Shown here in pieces: positions 15,624 through 26,264 of a stretch of DNA of 64,000 bases. Within the stretch, counting starts at the first letter, position 1. Each line of letters starts with the position of its first letter. Source of the stretch: Acuticoccus sp965213555 (GTDB lineage Bacteria > Pseudomonadota > Alphaproteobacteria > Rhizobiales > Amorphaceae); contig NZ_OZ243890.1 of the NCBI RefSeq assembly GCF_965213555.1, forward strand, positions 558,001 through 622,000, in the 5' to 3' direction. The position numbers and the translations under genes were made by a program. The notes beneath the pieces were generated by a model. That model saw only the letters and a program-made list of their open reading frames with translations, had not been told where the DNA came from and did not search any database.

Positions 15624-17117
15624 TCAGTCCCATGCGACGTCGGTGAGGTCGTTCGCCTGGATCGGCGCGTTGGTCCACAGCCCCGACAGATGCGCGTCCC
15701 ACACGCCGATCTTGGGGAGCTGGAACAGGAACGCGTTGACCGCGTCCTCGGCGATCATGCGCTGCGCGTCCTGCAGCAGCGCGGAGCGGCGCTCCGGGTC
15801 ACCCTCCGCCTCCAGCGCCTCGAGGGTCTGCTCGAGGTCCGCGTTCGGCACGCCGATGTAGTAGTCCGGCCGCGCGTAGATGCCGATGTCGGCCGGCTCG
15901 GTGTGGGCGACGATCGTGAGGTCGTAGTCGTGCTCGCTGAAGGTCGACGACAGCCACTCCGCCCACTCGACCGGCCTTAAGCTCGCCTCGATGCCCACGG
16001 CGCGAAGCTGCGCGGCGATGATCTCCCCGGAGCGGCGGGCGTAGGCCGGCGGCGGCAGCGTGATGGTGACGGCGAGGTCCTCGACGCCCGCCTCTTCGAG
16101 GAGCGCCTCGGCGCGCTCCGGGTCGTAGGGGTTGACGCCTGTGAGGTCGAGGTAGGCGGGGTCGTGCGGCGGCATGTGCGAGCCGATCGCGGTGGCCGTG
16201 CCGTACATCGCGCCGTCGATGAGCGCCTGCCGGTCGATGGCAGCGGCGATCGCGCGGCGTACGGCGACGTCGTCGAACGGCTCGCGCTCGGCGTTGATCG
16301 CGAGGATCGTCTCGCCCTCGGTGGTGCCGATGGCCACGGTGAAGCGGTCGTCCGCCTCGAGCACCGGAAGCTGCTCCGGCGCGGGGAAGTTCGGGAACGC
16401 GTGCACGTCGCCGGCGAGCAGCGCCGCGAGCGCCACGGTGGGGTCGGACACGAAGGCGAACGTCGCACCTGGCAGCGCGACCGGCTCCCCCCAGTAGTCC
16501 TCATAGCGGGCCAGCTCCACGCGGTCGCCGCGGCGCCAGCGCTCGAAGCGGAACGGGCCAGTGCCGACCGGGGTCTGCTTGTTCGCCTCGGCGGTGTCGG
16601 GGTGCACCATCACGGCATCGCCCCAGCCGAGCGCGTAGGGGAGGTCCGCGTCGGGCCGCGACAGGCGCACGGTGAGCGTCGTCGGGTCGGTGGCCTCGAC
16701 CTCCTCGATGGCCTCGAAAAGCTCAGGCTGCGCGTTCTGCGCGCCCTCGGCGCGTGCTCGGTCGAGGGCGAACCTTGCGACCTCGGCGTCGAACGACGCG
16801 CCGTCGTGGAACGTCACCCCCTCGCGCAGGGTGAACGTCACGGTGAGGCCGTCCTCCGACACCGTCCAGTCCGTGGCGAGCGCCGGCTGGACGCTGCCGT
16901 CCTGCGCGATCTGCGTCAGCCCCTCGAAGACGTTGGCGTAGGTGACCTCGTCGATGGCGGCTGCGGCGCCTGCCGTCGGGTCAAGGTGCGGCGGCTCCAG
17001 CGCCATGCCGACGACGACCGGTCGCTGTTCCTGCGCTTGCGCCGAGGCGAGGGGTACGAGCAGGGCGAGCGCGACGAGGCAGGATCGAAGAAGCATGGCG
17101 GGCACCGCGTGGACCAT
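15624..17117 (-). CDS. ABC transporter periplasmic substrate-binding protein (peptide/nickel family 5)
   Basis: About 497 residues. The signal peptide MLLRSCLVALALLVPLASA is best served by the ATG at 17094-17096; the ATG at 17115-17117 adds MVHAVPA. The mature protein shows the SBP_bac_5 pattern: LDPTAGAAAAIDEVTYANVF near the start, LATDWTVSEDGLTVTFTLRE, GVTFHDGASFDAEV, TGPFRFERWRRGDRVEL, VRRAIAAAIDRQALID, and a C-terminal FLFQLPKIGVWDAHLSGLWT. It delivers substrate to the permeases encoded just downstream. Ligand unknown; the family covers peptides, opines, nickel and glutathione. Confidence 0.9.
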   Translation of the reverse strand: MVHAVPAMLLRSCLVALALLVPLASAQAQEQRPVVVGMALEPPHLDPTAGAAAAIDEVTYANVFEGLTQIAQDGSVQPALATDWTVSEDGLTVTFTLREGVTFHDGASFDAEVARFALDRARAEGAQNAQPELFEAIEEVEATDPTTLTVRLSRPDADLPYALGWGDAVMVHPDTAEANKQTPVGTGPFRFERWRRGDRVELARYEDYWGEPVALPGATFAFVSDPTVALAALLAGDVHAFPNFPAPEQLPVLEADDRFTVAIGTTEGETILAINAEREPFDDVAVRRAIAAAIDRQALIDGAMYGTATAIGSHMPPHDPAYLDLTGVNPYDPERAEALLEEAGVEDLAVTITLPPPAYARRSGEIIAAQLRAVGIEASLRPVEWAEWLSSTFSEHDYDLTIVAHTEPADIGIYARPDYYIGVPNADLEQTLEALEAEGDPERRSALLQDAQRMIAEDAVNAFLFQLPKIGVWDAHLSGLWTNAPIQANDLTDVAWD

Positions 17118-17241
17118 GCGCTCGTGTGTAGACCGCGCCCCGACGCGATGCCAGCGCGTTGCGCGCTGCGGCGGCGGCACGGCAGCAAGCGCGCCTGCGA
17201 CCGCTCGACGATCACCGCCGCGCACTCTGACTGGTGACTGA

Positions 17242-17281
17242 TGATTTGCCTCGCTGTCCGCTGATTTGCCTCGCGGTCCGC
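17242..17281. repeat. Tandem 20-bp repeat in the divergent intergenic region (possible operator)
   Basis: TGATTTGCCTCGCTGTCCGC at 17242-17261 is followed immediately by TGATTTGCCTCGCGGTCCGC at 17262-17281 (one mismatch). It lies between the divergently transcribed peptide-ABC operon and the TAXI-TRAP operon, 58 bp before the TAXI start. A pair of regulator-binding sites is possible; no regulator gene is adjacent. Confidence 0.6.
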
Positions 17282-17338
17282 CGCGGGAACGAATAATACG
17301 CTCGCCCTCACCCGTCTCGCCGTTCTGGGAGGAACACC

Positions 17339-18346
17339 ATGGACGAGAACACGAACCGACTTGCCACCCCCAACGCGCCGCGCGGACGGCGCCGTGCCGC
17401 GTGCCTCGCCATGGCGGCCGTGTCCCTCGCCGTCGCGACGAGCGTCGTCGCGCCCGCCGCGGTGGCGCAGCAGAAGTTCATCAACGTGCTGACCGGCGGC
17501 ACGTCCGGCGTGTATTACCCGCTCGGCGTCGCGCTCGCGAAGATCTACGACGAGGCCATCGAGGGCGCGCGCACCCAGGTGCAGTCGACCAAGGGGTCCG
17601 TGGAGAACATCAACCTTCTGGTGCAGGGCCGCGGCGAGGTCGCCCTCGCCCTTGCCGACACGATCATCGCCGCTGCGGAAGGCAACGCGGACGCCGGCTT
17701 CCCGCAGCCCGTCGAGACGCTGCGCTCGATCGCCGCCACCTACCCGAACTACGTGCAGATCGCTGCGTCCGAGGCGTCGGGCATCACCGACCTCGAGGGG
17801 CTGCGGGGCAAGGCGCTGTCGGTGGGCGCGCCGGCCTCCGGGACCGAGCTCAACGCCCGCGCGATCCTCGGCGCGGCCGGCCTCTCCTACGACGACCTCG
17901 GCAAGGTCGAGTACCTGCCGTTCGGCGAGTCGGTCGAGCTCATCAAGAACCGCCAGCTCGACGCCACCTTGCAGTCCGCCGGCCTCGGCGTCGCGTCGAT
18001 CCGCGACCTGTCGGCGTCGATCCCCATCCGCATGGTGCCGATCCCGGCGTCCATCGCCGACACCTTGGGTGCCCCGTTCCAGGCGGCCGACATCCCCGCA
18101 GGCACCTACGACGGCCAGGACGAGGCGGTCCCGGCGCTCGCCATCACGAACATCCTCATCACCTCCTCCGAGGTGGACGAGGAGCTCGTCTACGAGATGA
18201 CGAAGGCGCTGTTCGAGAACCTCGACGAGCTGAAGACCGCCCACCCGGCGGCCGCCTCCATCGACCCGGCGACGGCGACGACGGACCTTCCCGTGCCGCT
18301 GCACCCCGGAGCCGAGCGGTACTACAAGGAGGCGGGCCTCCTCTGA
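17339..18346 (+). CDS. TAXI-family TRAP transporter solute-binding receptor
   Basis: 335 residues with a signal peptide whose hydrophobic part is AAVSLAVATSVVAPAAVAQQ. The mature start KFINVLTGGTSGVYYPLGVA is the TAXI (NMT1-like) signature, with GGTSGVYYPLG contacting the ligand. LRGKALSVGAPASGTE is also conserved in the family. C-terminal AHPAAASIDPAT and VPLHPGAERYYKEAGLL are typical. GGAGGAACACC precedes the ATG. It works with the fused membrane subunit 100 bp downstream. The ligand class is C4/C5 dicarboxylates or glutamate-like acids in studied members; not determined here. Confidence 0.93.
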   Translation: MDENTNRLATPNAPRGRRRAACLAMAAVSLAVATSVVAPAAVAQQKFINVLTGGTSGVYYPLGVALAKIYDEAIEGARTQVQSTKGSVENINLLVQGRGEVALALADTIIAAAEGNADAGFPQPVETLRSIAATYPNYVQIAASEASGITDLEGLRGKALSVGAPASGTELNARAILGAAGLSYDDLGKVEYLPFGESVELIKNRQLDATLQSAGLGVASIRDLSASIPIRMVPIPASIADTLGAPFQAADIPAGTYDGQDEAVPALAITNILITSSEVDEELVYEMTKALFENLDELKTAHPAAASIDPATATTDLPVPLHPGAERYYKEAGLL

Positions 18347-18448
18347 GGAGCCGAACCGGGGCCGCGGTGCGCCGCGCCGTGGCCCCGGCACCCGTTCGCC
18401 GAGCCGAGCCGTCATCGTCGCCAGACCCATCCTCGAGAGGACAGTCTC

Positions 18449-20593
18449 GTGAGCGCCCATCCGTCCCGCGCTGGAGCCGTCGAGCCGACCATCGGCGAGC
18501 AGGCCGACCTCAGCGACGCCCTGTCGTCCGCCTTCCCGCGCTCGGTCGAGGGGCGCGTCCTCTTCGGGCTCGCCCTCGCGTTCTCGGTCTTCCAGATCGT
18601 CACCGCGGCGCACCTCTGGGACCTGCCCTCGCAGATCGTGCGCGCCGTCCATGTGGGCTTCCTGTGCCTCCTCGGACTGCCCTTGGTCGCCGTCCTCAGG
18701 AACGAGGGGCGGGCCGTGCGGGCGCTCTTCTGGGCGCTCGGCCTCGCCGGCGCCGCCGTGGCGCTCTACCAGTGGACGGAGTACCGCGACCTCATCCTGC
18801 GCGCCGGCAACCCCAACAGCCTTGACACGGTGGTCGGCGTCACGGCCCTCGCGGTCCTGTTCACCGCCACGTGGCGCATCATGGGGCTCTCGCTGCCCAT
18901 CATCGCCGGCGTCTTCCTCGCGTACTGCCTGTTCGGCCAGTACGCGCCCGGTCTCCTGCAGACCCGCGGCTACGGCTTCGCCCAGGTGGTCGACCACATG
19001 GCGTTCGGCACCGAGGGCATCTACGGCATCCCGACCTACGTCTCATCCACGTACATCTTCCTGTTCATCCTGTTCGGCTCGTTCCTCGAGCGGGCCGGCA
19101 TGATCACGCTGTTCACCGACGTCTCCCTCGGACTCGTCGGTCACGCCAAGGGGGGTGCGGCGAAGGTCGCGGTGATCTCCTCCGGGCTCATGGGGACGAT
19201 CTCCGGCTCCGGCGTCGCCAACGTGGTGACGACGGGACAGTTGACCATCCCCCTGATGAAGCGCTTCGGCTACCGCCCCGCCTTCGCCGGCGGCGTCGAG
19301 GCCACCGCGTCCATGGGCGGGCAGATCATGCCGCCGGTGATGGGCGCGGTCGCCTTCATCATGGCCGAGACGCTCAACGTGCCCTACACGACGGTGGTGA
19401 CGGCCGCGATCGTGCCGGCGATCCTGTACTTCGCGTCGGCGTTCTGGGTGGTCCACCTCGAGGCCGGCAAGCGCGGCCTCGTCGGCCTGTCGCGCGCCGA
19501 GCTGCCCTCGCCGGTCGAGGCCCTGCGCAAGGGCTGGTATTTGCTGCTGCCGCTCGGCGTCCTGGTCTGGCTCCTGTTCTCGGGCTTCACGCCGCTCTAC
19601 GCGGGCACCATCGGCCTCGCGCTGACCGCGCTCCTGGTGCTCGGCGCGCCGGTCGCGGGACGCCTCTCGCCGCTGGCCTGGCGCTACGTGTTCTGGATCG
19701 CGCTCGGCCTCGTCGCCGCGGCGTTCTTCCAGTACGGCATCCTGCCGATCGTCGCCGCGATCGCCGGCCTTGTCGGGCTGTGCGCGTTGTGGCGCGGCGG
19801 ACGCGAGACGCTCGCCCTGTCCCGCGACGCCCTGGCGGAGGGGGCCAAGACCGCCCTGCCCGTCGGCATCGCCTGCGCCATCGTCGGCATCATCGTCGGC
19901 ACGATGACCCTCACCGGAATCGCGAACACGTTCGGCCAGTTCATCGTGGCGGTCGGGGCGAACTCGCTGTTCCTGTCCCTCGTCCTCACCATGCTCACCT
20001 GCCTCGTCCTTGGCATGGGCATCCCGACGATCCCGAACTACATCATCACCTCCTCCATCGCGGGACCGGCGCTCTACGACCTCGGCGTGCCACTCCTCGT
20101 CAGCCACATGTTCGTGTTCTACTTCGGCATCCTCGCCGACATCACACCGCCGGTGGCGCTCGCCTGCTTCGCGGCGGCGCCCATCGCCAAGGCGTCGGGG
20201 CTCAAGATCTCGTTCCAGGCGATCAAGGTGGCGGCCGCCGGCTTCGTGATCCCGTTCATGGCGGTCTACACGCCGGCGCTGATGCTGCAGGACGGCGGAC
20301 CGCTCGCCGACTCCATCGGCTACGTGCCGGCGGTCGCCTACATCATCTTCAAGGTGTGCCTCGCCATCGGCCTGTGGGGGGCGGCCGCCATCGGCTACCT
20401 CCTGGCCCCGCTGGCGTGGTGGGAGCGCATCAGCGCCGCGGCTGCCGCGCTGTTGCTGGTCGCCGCGGTGCCGGCGACGGACGAGGCCGGGCTCGCCCTA
20501 TGCGCCATCGTGATCGCCTGGCACGTCCTGTCGGTGCGCCGCAGGTCGCGTCCCACGGCGGGCGGCGCGGCGACGGTCGGCCCGGCGGAGTAA
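18449..20593 (+). CDS. TRAP transporter fused permease (DctQ-DctM type)
   Basis: 714 residues from GTG 18449. Multiple transmembrane helices run throughout. A short N-terminal four-helix part corresponds to the small DctQ subunit, followed by the large 12-helix DctM-like part containing GFAQVVDHMAFGTEGIYGIP, ISGSGVANVVTTGQLTIPLM and MGGQIMPPVMGAVAFIMAET. A second family repeat near residue 520 reads GMGIPTIPNYIITSSIAGPA, then LADITPPVALACFAAA. This fused form is the usual partner of TAXI receptors. Sodium- or proton-driven import across the inner membrane is inferred from family knowledge. Confidence 0.93.
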   Translation: MSAHPSRAGAVEPTIGEQADLSDALSSAFPRSVEGRVLFGLALAFSVFQIVTAAHLWDLPSQIVRAVHVGFLCLLGLPLVAVLRNEGRAVRALFWALGLAGAAVALYQWTEYRDLILRAGNPNSLDTVVGVTALAVLFTATWRIMGLSLPIIAGVFLAYCLFGQYAPGLLQTRGYGFAQVVDHMAFGTEGIYGIPTYVSSTYIFLFILFGSFLERAGMITLFTDVSLGLVGHAKGGAAKVAVISSGLMGTISGSGVANVVTTGQLTIPLMKRFGYRPAFAGGVEATASMGGQIMPPVMGAVAFIMAETLNVPYTTVVTAAIVPAILYFASAFWVVHLEAGKRGLVGLSRAELPSPVEALRKGWYLLLPLGVLVWLLFSGFTPLYAGTIGLALTALLVLGAPVAGRLSPLAWRYVFWIALGLVAAAFFQYGILPIVAAIAGLVGLCALWRGGRETLALSRDALAEGAKTALPVGIACAIVGIIVGTMTLTGIANTFGQFIVAVGANSLFLSLVLTMLTCLVLGMGIPTIPNYIITSSIAGPALYDLGVPLLVSHMFVFYFGILADITPPVALACFAAAPIAKASGLKISFQAIKVAAAGFVIPFMAVYTPALMLQDGGPLADSIGYVPAVAYIIFKVCLAIGLWGAAAIGYLLAPLAWWERISAAAAALLLVAAVPATDEAGLALCAIVIAWHVLSVRRRSRPTAGGAATVGPAE

Positions 20594-20698
20594 GCCCCAT
20601 CGACGAGCCGATCCTGCCCACGCCGCTCGTCGCGCTCGCCCTCCGACCCGCACGGCGACGAGGCCGCAAAATGTTGCCACGCTGCGCGGCGGGTGACG

Positions 20699-20727
20699 TT
20701 GACACCCCGACGCAGCCCGCCTATGTG
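20699..20727 (+). promoter_or_regulatory. Sigma-70-type promoter of groESL
   Basis: TTGACA at 20699-20704 and TATGTG at 20722-20727 are separated by exactly 17 bp. The CIRCE operator begins 14 bp downstream, overlapping the expected transcription start region. Confidence 0.75.
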
Positions 20728-20740
20728 CGCAGCAGCCGGC

Positions 20741-20765
20741 TGGCACTCACCTTGAAGGAGTGCCA
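20741..20765 (+). promoter_or_regulatory. CIRCE operator (HrcA binding site)
   Basis: TGGCACTC at 20741-20748, nine bases, then GAGTGCCA at 20758-20765: a perfect inverted repeat with the 9-bp spacer of CIRCE (consensus TTAGCACTC-N9-GAGTGCTAA). It lies 59 bp before groES, so HrcA repression relieved by heat shock is expected. Confidence 0.92.
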
Positions 20766-20823
20766 ACAACCGCGCCTCAATCAATGAGCCGGGCGCCATG
20801 CCCTCCAAGTCATGAGGACAGAC

Positions 20824-21129
20824 ATGAACTTCCGTCCGCTGCACGACCGCGTCGTCGTGCGCCGCATCGAGTCCGAGGAGAAGACTCGCGGTGGGATCAT
20901 CATCCCCGACACCGCGAAGGAAAAGCCCCAGGAGGGCGAGGTCGTCGCCGTCGGTCCCGGTGCGCGCGACGAGAATGGTCAGATCCAGGCCCTCGACGTG
21001 AAGGCCGGCGATCGCGTCCTGTTCGGCAAGTGGTCGGGCACCGAGGTGAAGCTCGACGGCGAGGATCTCCTCATCATGAAGGAGACCGACATCATGGGCG
21101 TCGTCGAAGGCGTCGCCGTCTCCGCCTGA
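20824..21129 (+). CDS. groS: Co-chaperonin GroES
   Basis: 101 residues starting MNFRPLHDRVVVRRI; an upstream in-frame ATG at 20812 would add MRTD and is less typical. The mobile loop EEKTRGGIIIPDTAKEKPQE, the roof and PGARDENGQ, and the C-terminal LLIMKETDIMGVVEG are all in place. It caps the GroEL ring and stimulates folding of client proteins in the cytosol. It is cotranscribed with groEL 36 bp downstream from a CIRCE-controlled promoter. Confidence 0.98.
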   Translation: MNFRPLHDRVVVRRIESEEKTRGGIIIPDTAKEKPQEGEVVAVGPGARDENGQIQALDVKAGDRVLFGKWSGTEVKLDGEDLLIMKETDIMGVVEGVAVSA

Positions 21130-21165
21130 TCCATCCGCGCATCACAAGAATCAAGGGAGCCCACA

Positions 21166-22809
<1,644 letters not shown>

Positions 22810-22835
22810 GTCCGCCCCTGTCGAAGGAACCAAGG

Positions 22836-22864
22836 GGGCCGCGCCGCATGGCGCGGCCCTTCTT
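22836..22864 (+). terminator. Rho-independent terminator after groEL
   Basis: A 10-bp perfect GC stem GGGCCGCGCC / GGCGCGGCCC with loop GCAT (22836-22859), followed by TTCTT. It ends the groESL transcript 27 bp after the stop codon. Confidence 0.85.
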
Positions 22865-23072
22865 CGTCGTGGGCCCGCCTGGCCACCTCTGGCGCGCTCG
22901 TCGTTCGAGGGCGTCCGCAGACCAGTGTAGTGGCGAGCCGCCAACGTGCCCGCGAACGATTGACCGTCGGCCTCAGCCGTCGCCCGGACGGAGCGGGTCT
23001 CGGAGCGACGCCTTGACGCCTGCGCTCGCGCTGCACCATACGCGGACCGTACTTTAAGCGGTTCGGGACGGC

Positions 23073-23917
23073 GTGCCGGTCGATGGTTACAAGCGAAAGT
23101 CGGTCCAGACGCTGACCGGCCTCGACGTCATGCAAGCCGTGCACGCCTTCGTCATGGCGCTGGGCTGCGTGAGGTCTTCATCGGGTCGCAGACGTTCATC
23201 GCCATGCTACGGACGGCGACGTCCGCGGATTGGCTGGTCGTCTTCGTCTACGTCCTGCTCCTCGCCAACATCCTATGCTCGGGCTGCGGTTCTTCTGGGT
23301 GCCGCGCAACCTGCGTCGCGCCATCTCCGACGCGGTCCGGGAACGGGCTAAGCGCGAGCGACCGCTCGGTGTCCCGAGCTAAGAGATCTCGGTCCACTGG
23401 CTCGCCATCATCCTGAGCGGCTTCCTGTTCTACGTGCTGTGCACCGAGTTCGAGTTCATCGCCTTCCTGCTCAGCGGAACGAACCGCCCTCGCTGCCGGC
23501 GCTCTCCGGCTACGTCTTCCTCCATGTCCTGCTCCTTGTGGCCAACGGCATCTGGATCGCCATGATCGCAGGCCGCCGCGTCGACCGCGGTCTTGGGTCG
23601 AAGGCCGCGATCGGCCGCATCTGGGCCCGCAACAACCTGGCGTTCGCCCTCCTTGCGCTCGCGCCGTCGCAATGCTGTCGAGCTGCCGGTCGGGCGTCGT
23701 TGCGTGTCGGGACATCCTGAGCGTGCAGGAGTTGGGGGCCGTCCTCGCGCCCGGTCTTGCCCCCGGGCACGTGCCAATGTTGTTCGCGCTTGGCGCCTTG
23801 ATCGTGAACAGCGTCATCGACCTGGTGAACACGGGCGACTACTACGTCATGATGGAGAACATCGTCTGGGAGAAGGAGGAGGCGACCGGCGGCCAGCCGA
23901 CGGACAGGGGTCCGTGA
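23073..23917 (+). pseudogene. Decayed integral membrane protein
   Basis: Consecutive hydrophobic segments lie in order but in shifting frames: SADWLVVFVYVLLLANIL, then FWVPRNLRRAISDAVRERAK (ending in a TAA), then VHWLAIILSGFLFYVLCTEF, then SGYVFLHVLLLVANGIWIAM, then HVPMLFALGALIVNSVIDLV and NTGDYYVMMENIVWEKEE. At least three frameshifts and one stop are needed to join them. The reconstructed protein would have about five membrane helices and roughly 230-270 residues. I recognise no family. It overlaps the GTG of the next broken gene, so the pair were an operon. Confidence 0.65.
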
Positions 23918-24701
23918 GCGGCGGGGGCCGTGAGCTGCTCCGCTTCCAAGCGCCGCTCAGGATCGCTGGCGGCCTCATTGCCATCGCCGTCGTGTGCTTG
24001 ACGCCTGATGTCGGCGGCGCTGCCGATGACCTCGGCCCGCCGGGGCGAGCGGACATCGTCCACATCGTGGCTGGACTGGTGTCGCCCTACGTCCTGAGGG
24101 ACGGCAGCGGCAGCGAGGCGGAGCGCATCGAGGCGGCGCTCGTCGGGGGTGCACCACGCCCGGTGAAGGTCGTGTTCCACGTCGTCCCCTTCGGTCGGCA
24201 GCGGGCAGACGACGCCGACACCGCAGGGTACGACGGCGTCGCGACGGTGCCGGTCGGCCTCGAGCTCCCCGGTGAGCGCTCGTTGCCGTACGTGACGTAC
24301 CAGAACGGCGTCGGCCATGCTTGCTCAGGCACTGCGCCGAGCGAGGGTCGCACGGACTTCGCCGGGCGTCGCGTCGCCGCGTTCGCGAACGCCGCGGCGA
24401 TCCTTGCAGGCATCGACTTCAGCACGACCGAGCTGTTCGTCGAGATGTCGGACCAGGCCGATCAGGTGCGCTCCTCGCCGATGGAGCGGTGGATCGGATC
24501 GTCATCGACGAGGCCATGTTCGATGACTACCTCGAGCGCGTCGCCCCACACCTTTCGACCGCCTTCCTGCCCTTCGCGAGTTCGACGTCCTACGCGATGG
24601 CGTTTCGCCGCGCCGACCACCGACGGTGGTTCGAGGCGGGGCTTCAGGCGCTCAAGGGTTCGGCAACCGCCGCCGCAGCGCAGCGACGGTCGTGCCAATG
24701 A
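23914..24701 (+). pseudogene. Frameshifted periplasmic protein, binding-protein-like
   Basis: From GTG 23914, which overlaps the preceding stop. A hydrophobic leader (PLRIAGGLIAIAVVCLTPDV) is followed by GPPGRADIVHIVAGLVSPYV, VKVVFHVVPFGRQRADDAD, YVTYQNGVGHACSGTA and AAILAGIDFSTTELFVEMSD. Near 24470-24490 the frame shifts and continues as VDRIVIDEAMFDDYLERVAP and MAFRRADHRRWFEAGLQALK, which looks like the end of a family-3 type solute-binding protein. One indel disrupts it. No transporter genes are adjacent apart from the broken membrane gene upstream. Confidence 0.6.
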
Positions 24702-24874
24702 CATCGGCCTCGGTCATCCGCCGTCTGCGAGCCAACGGCGCCCTCGTCGTCGCGGCCCCCTTATGCACCGTCGCGGCCTGGACGCTCGATCCGAACCATC
24801 AAGGTCCGCCAAGCGCAGCTGGCATGCGGCGCCACGGTCGCAGGGCAGGGCCGGACCGTGGCTGTGACGCAGGC

Positions 24875-24920
24875 GCGCTACTCGTGCATGCGCGCGGGCG
24901 CTACTCATGCATGCGGGCGG
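24875..24920. repeat. Tandem 23-bp duplication at the 3' end of the cupin gene
   Basis: GCGCTACTCGTGCATGCGCG followed by CGG (24875-24897) is repeated at 24898-24920 with two or three changes. The second copy contains the stop codon and last codons of the minus-strand cupin gene (RMHE stop), so the first copy is a duplicated, untranslated end. Confidence 0.75.
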
Positions 24921-25230
24921 GCGGGCTCGTCGCCTCCACCGCAGTGAACGGCTCGATGATCGTGTAGTGATGTTCCGCGTCCGCCGGCACCAGCCATGAG
25001 TCGCCCGGCTCCAGCGTCACCGTCTGCCCGGCGATGGTGAGCTCGGCACGGCCGGAGATCGCGTACCCCACCGTCTCGTAGTCGTTGCTGTGCGGCGTCT
25101 TGGACGACGTGGGCGCCTCGTCCTCCCAAAGGCGCATCGCCACGGACTTGCCGGAGACGAGGTACTTCTGCCCCTTCTCCCCCTTCGGCGAGGTCGCCGA
25201 GGTCACCTTCTTGATCGTCGTGTCGGTCAT
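24901..25230 (-). CDS. Small single-domain cupin protein
   Basis: 109 residues, MTDTTIKKVTSATSPKGEKG at the start. One conserved cupin barrel: SNDYETVGYAISGRAELTIA corresponds to motif 1 (though with Tyr/Glu where many cupins have a HxH pair) and GDSWLVPADAEHHYTIIEPF to motif 2 with the metal-ligand His. Function is not predictable from sequence; such cupins may bind metal and a small ligand. Divergent from prmA, with about 120 bp between the starts. Confidence 0.8.
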   Translation of the reverse strand: MTDTTIKKVTSATSPKGEKGQKYLVSGKSVAMRLWEDEAPTSSKTPHSNDYETVGYAISGRAELTIAGQTVTLEPGDSWLVPADAEHHYTIIEPFTAVEATSPPARMHE

Positions 25231-25352
25231 CTTGGGTCTCCCGTTAGGCTCCTTGCGCAAAAGCCGGGAGCGGCGCCATTCGATCCATCGCGGGGTCGCG
25301 CACGCTTGTGGTGCGGGCGACGAGGCGCCACAAGCGGGCGGGGAGGACGGCG

Positions 25353-26223
25353 ATGGTGACGCGCGCTGTGGCGACGCTCGGCACGGGCGACGCGCTGGAG
25401 GAGGCGGCACGACGGGCGCTCACGACGCTGGATGCGTTGGTCGACGAGGGCGAGCCGATCCTGTCGGCCTACCGCGCCGTCCAGGACGGGCCATGGCGCC
25501 TCGACGTCCTGTTCGTGGAACGCGACGCGGCGGGCAGGGCGCGCTGGCTCGAGGCGGCGCGCGAGCTCGTCCCGATCCTGCCGCCGTTCGTCGAGGACGC
25601 CCTCGCGGACCGGGACTGGGTGGCCGAGAGCCAGCGGGCCCTCCATCCGGTGCGCGCCGGACGCTTCACGGTCTTCGGCTCGCACGACGCGGCACGGGTG
25701 CCTCCGTCGCGCTGGAACCTCGTGATCGACGCAGGACGCGCCTTCGGCACGGCGCACCACGCCTCGACGCGCGGCTGCCTCGTCGCGCTGGAGCGCGTCG
25801 CGAAGCGCCGGCCGCTCGGGACCGTGGCCGACGTCGGCACCGGCAGCGGCATCCTCGCCATCGCCGCCGACCGGCTCGGTGCGAGGCGCGTCAGTGCAAG
25901 CGACATCGACCCGGTCGCCGTGGAGGTGGCCAGGGGCAACGCGGCGATCAACCGCACGACGCGAGTTGGATCGGAATTTCTGCGCCGCGTCTGGCCCTCG
26001 CATCGTGGCCGACACCGTGCTCGCCAACATCCTGGCGCGGCCGCTGATCGCGATGGCGGGGCCCCTCGCGAGGTCCGCCCGCCGAACGCTGGTCTTGTCG
26101 GGGCTGCGAACCCGTCACGTGCGGCCCGTCCGAGCAGCCTACCGCGCGAGGGGCCTCGTCCAAAGGGAGCTCATCCTCGAGGAGGACTGGGCAACGCTCG
26201 TCCTGGAGCGCCGGTCGTCGTGA
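25353..26223 (+). pseudogene. prmA: Ribosomal protein L11 methyltransferase, frameshifted
   Basis: Would trimethylate ribosomal protein L11 using S-adenosylmethionine. Starts MVTRAVATLGTGDALEEAAR after GGGAGGACGGCG. The substrate-binding N-domain is followed by NLVIDAGRAFGTAHHASTRG (family motif FGTGxHxTT), TVADVGTGSGILAIAADRLG (AdoMet motif I) and VSASDIDPVAVEVARGNAAI. At about 25950-25985 the frame breaks. The rest is in the -1/+2 frame: PRIVADTVLANILARPLIAM (motif NxLANIL), ARSARRTLVLSGLRTRHVRP and LILEEDWATLVLERRSS. A short stretch between the two parts also seems missing. Either real inactivation (the enzyme is dispensable in studied bacteria) or an assembly error. Confidence 0.85.
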
Positions 26224-26264
26224 GGATCACGACGACCGTGGTGTTCGCCTCGGGCTTGCAAGGC

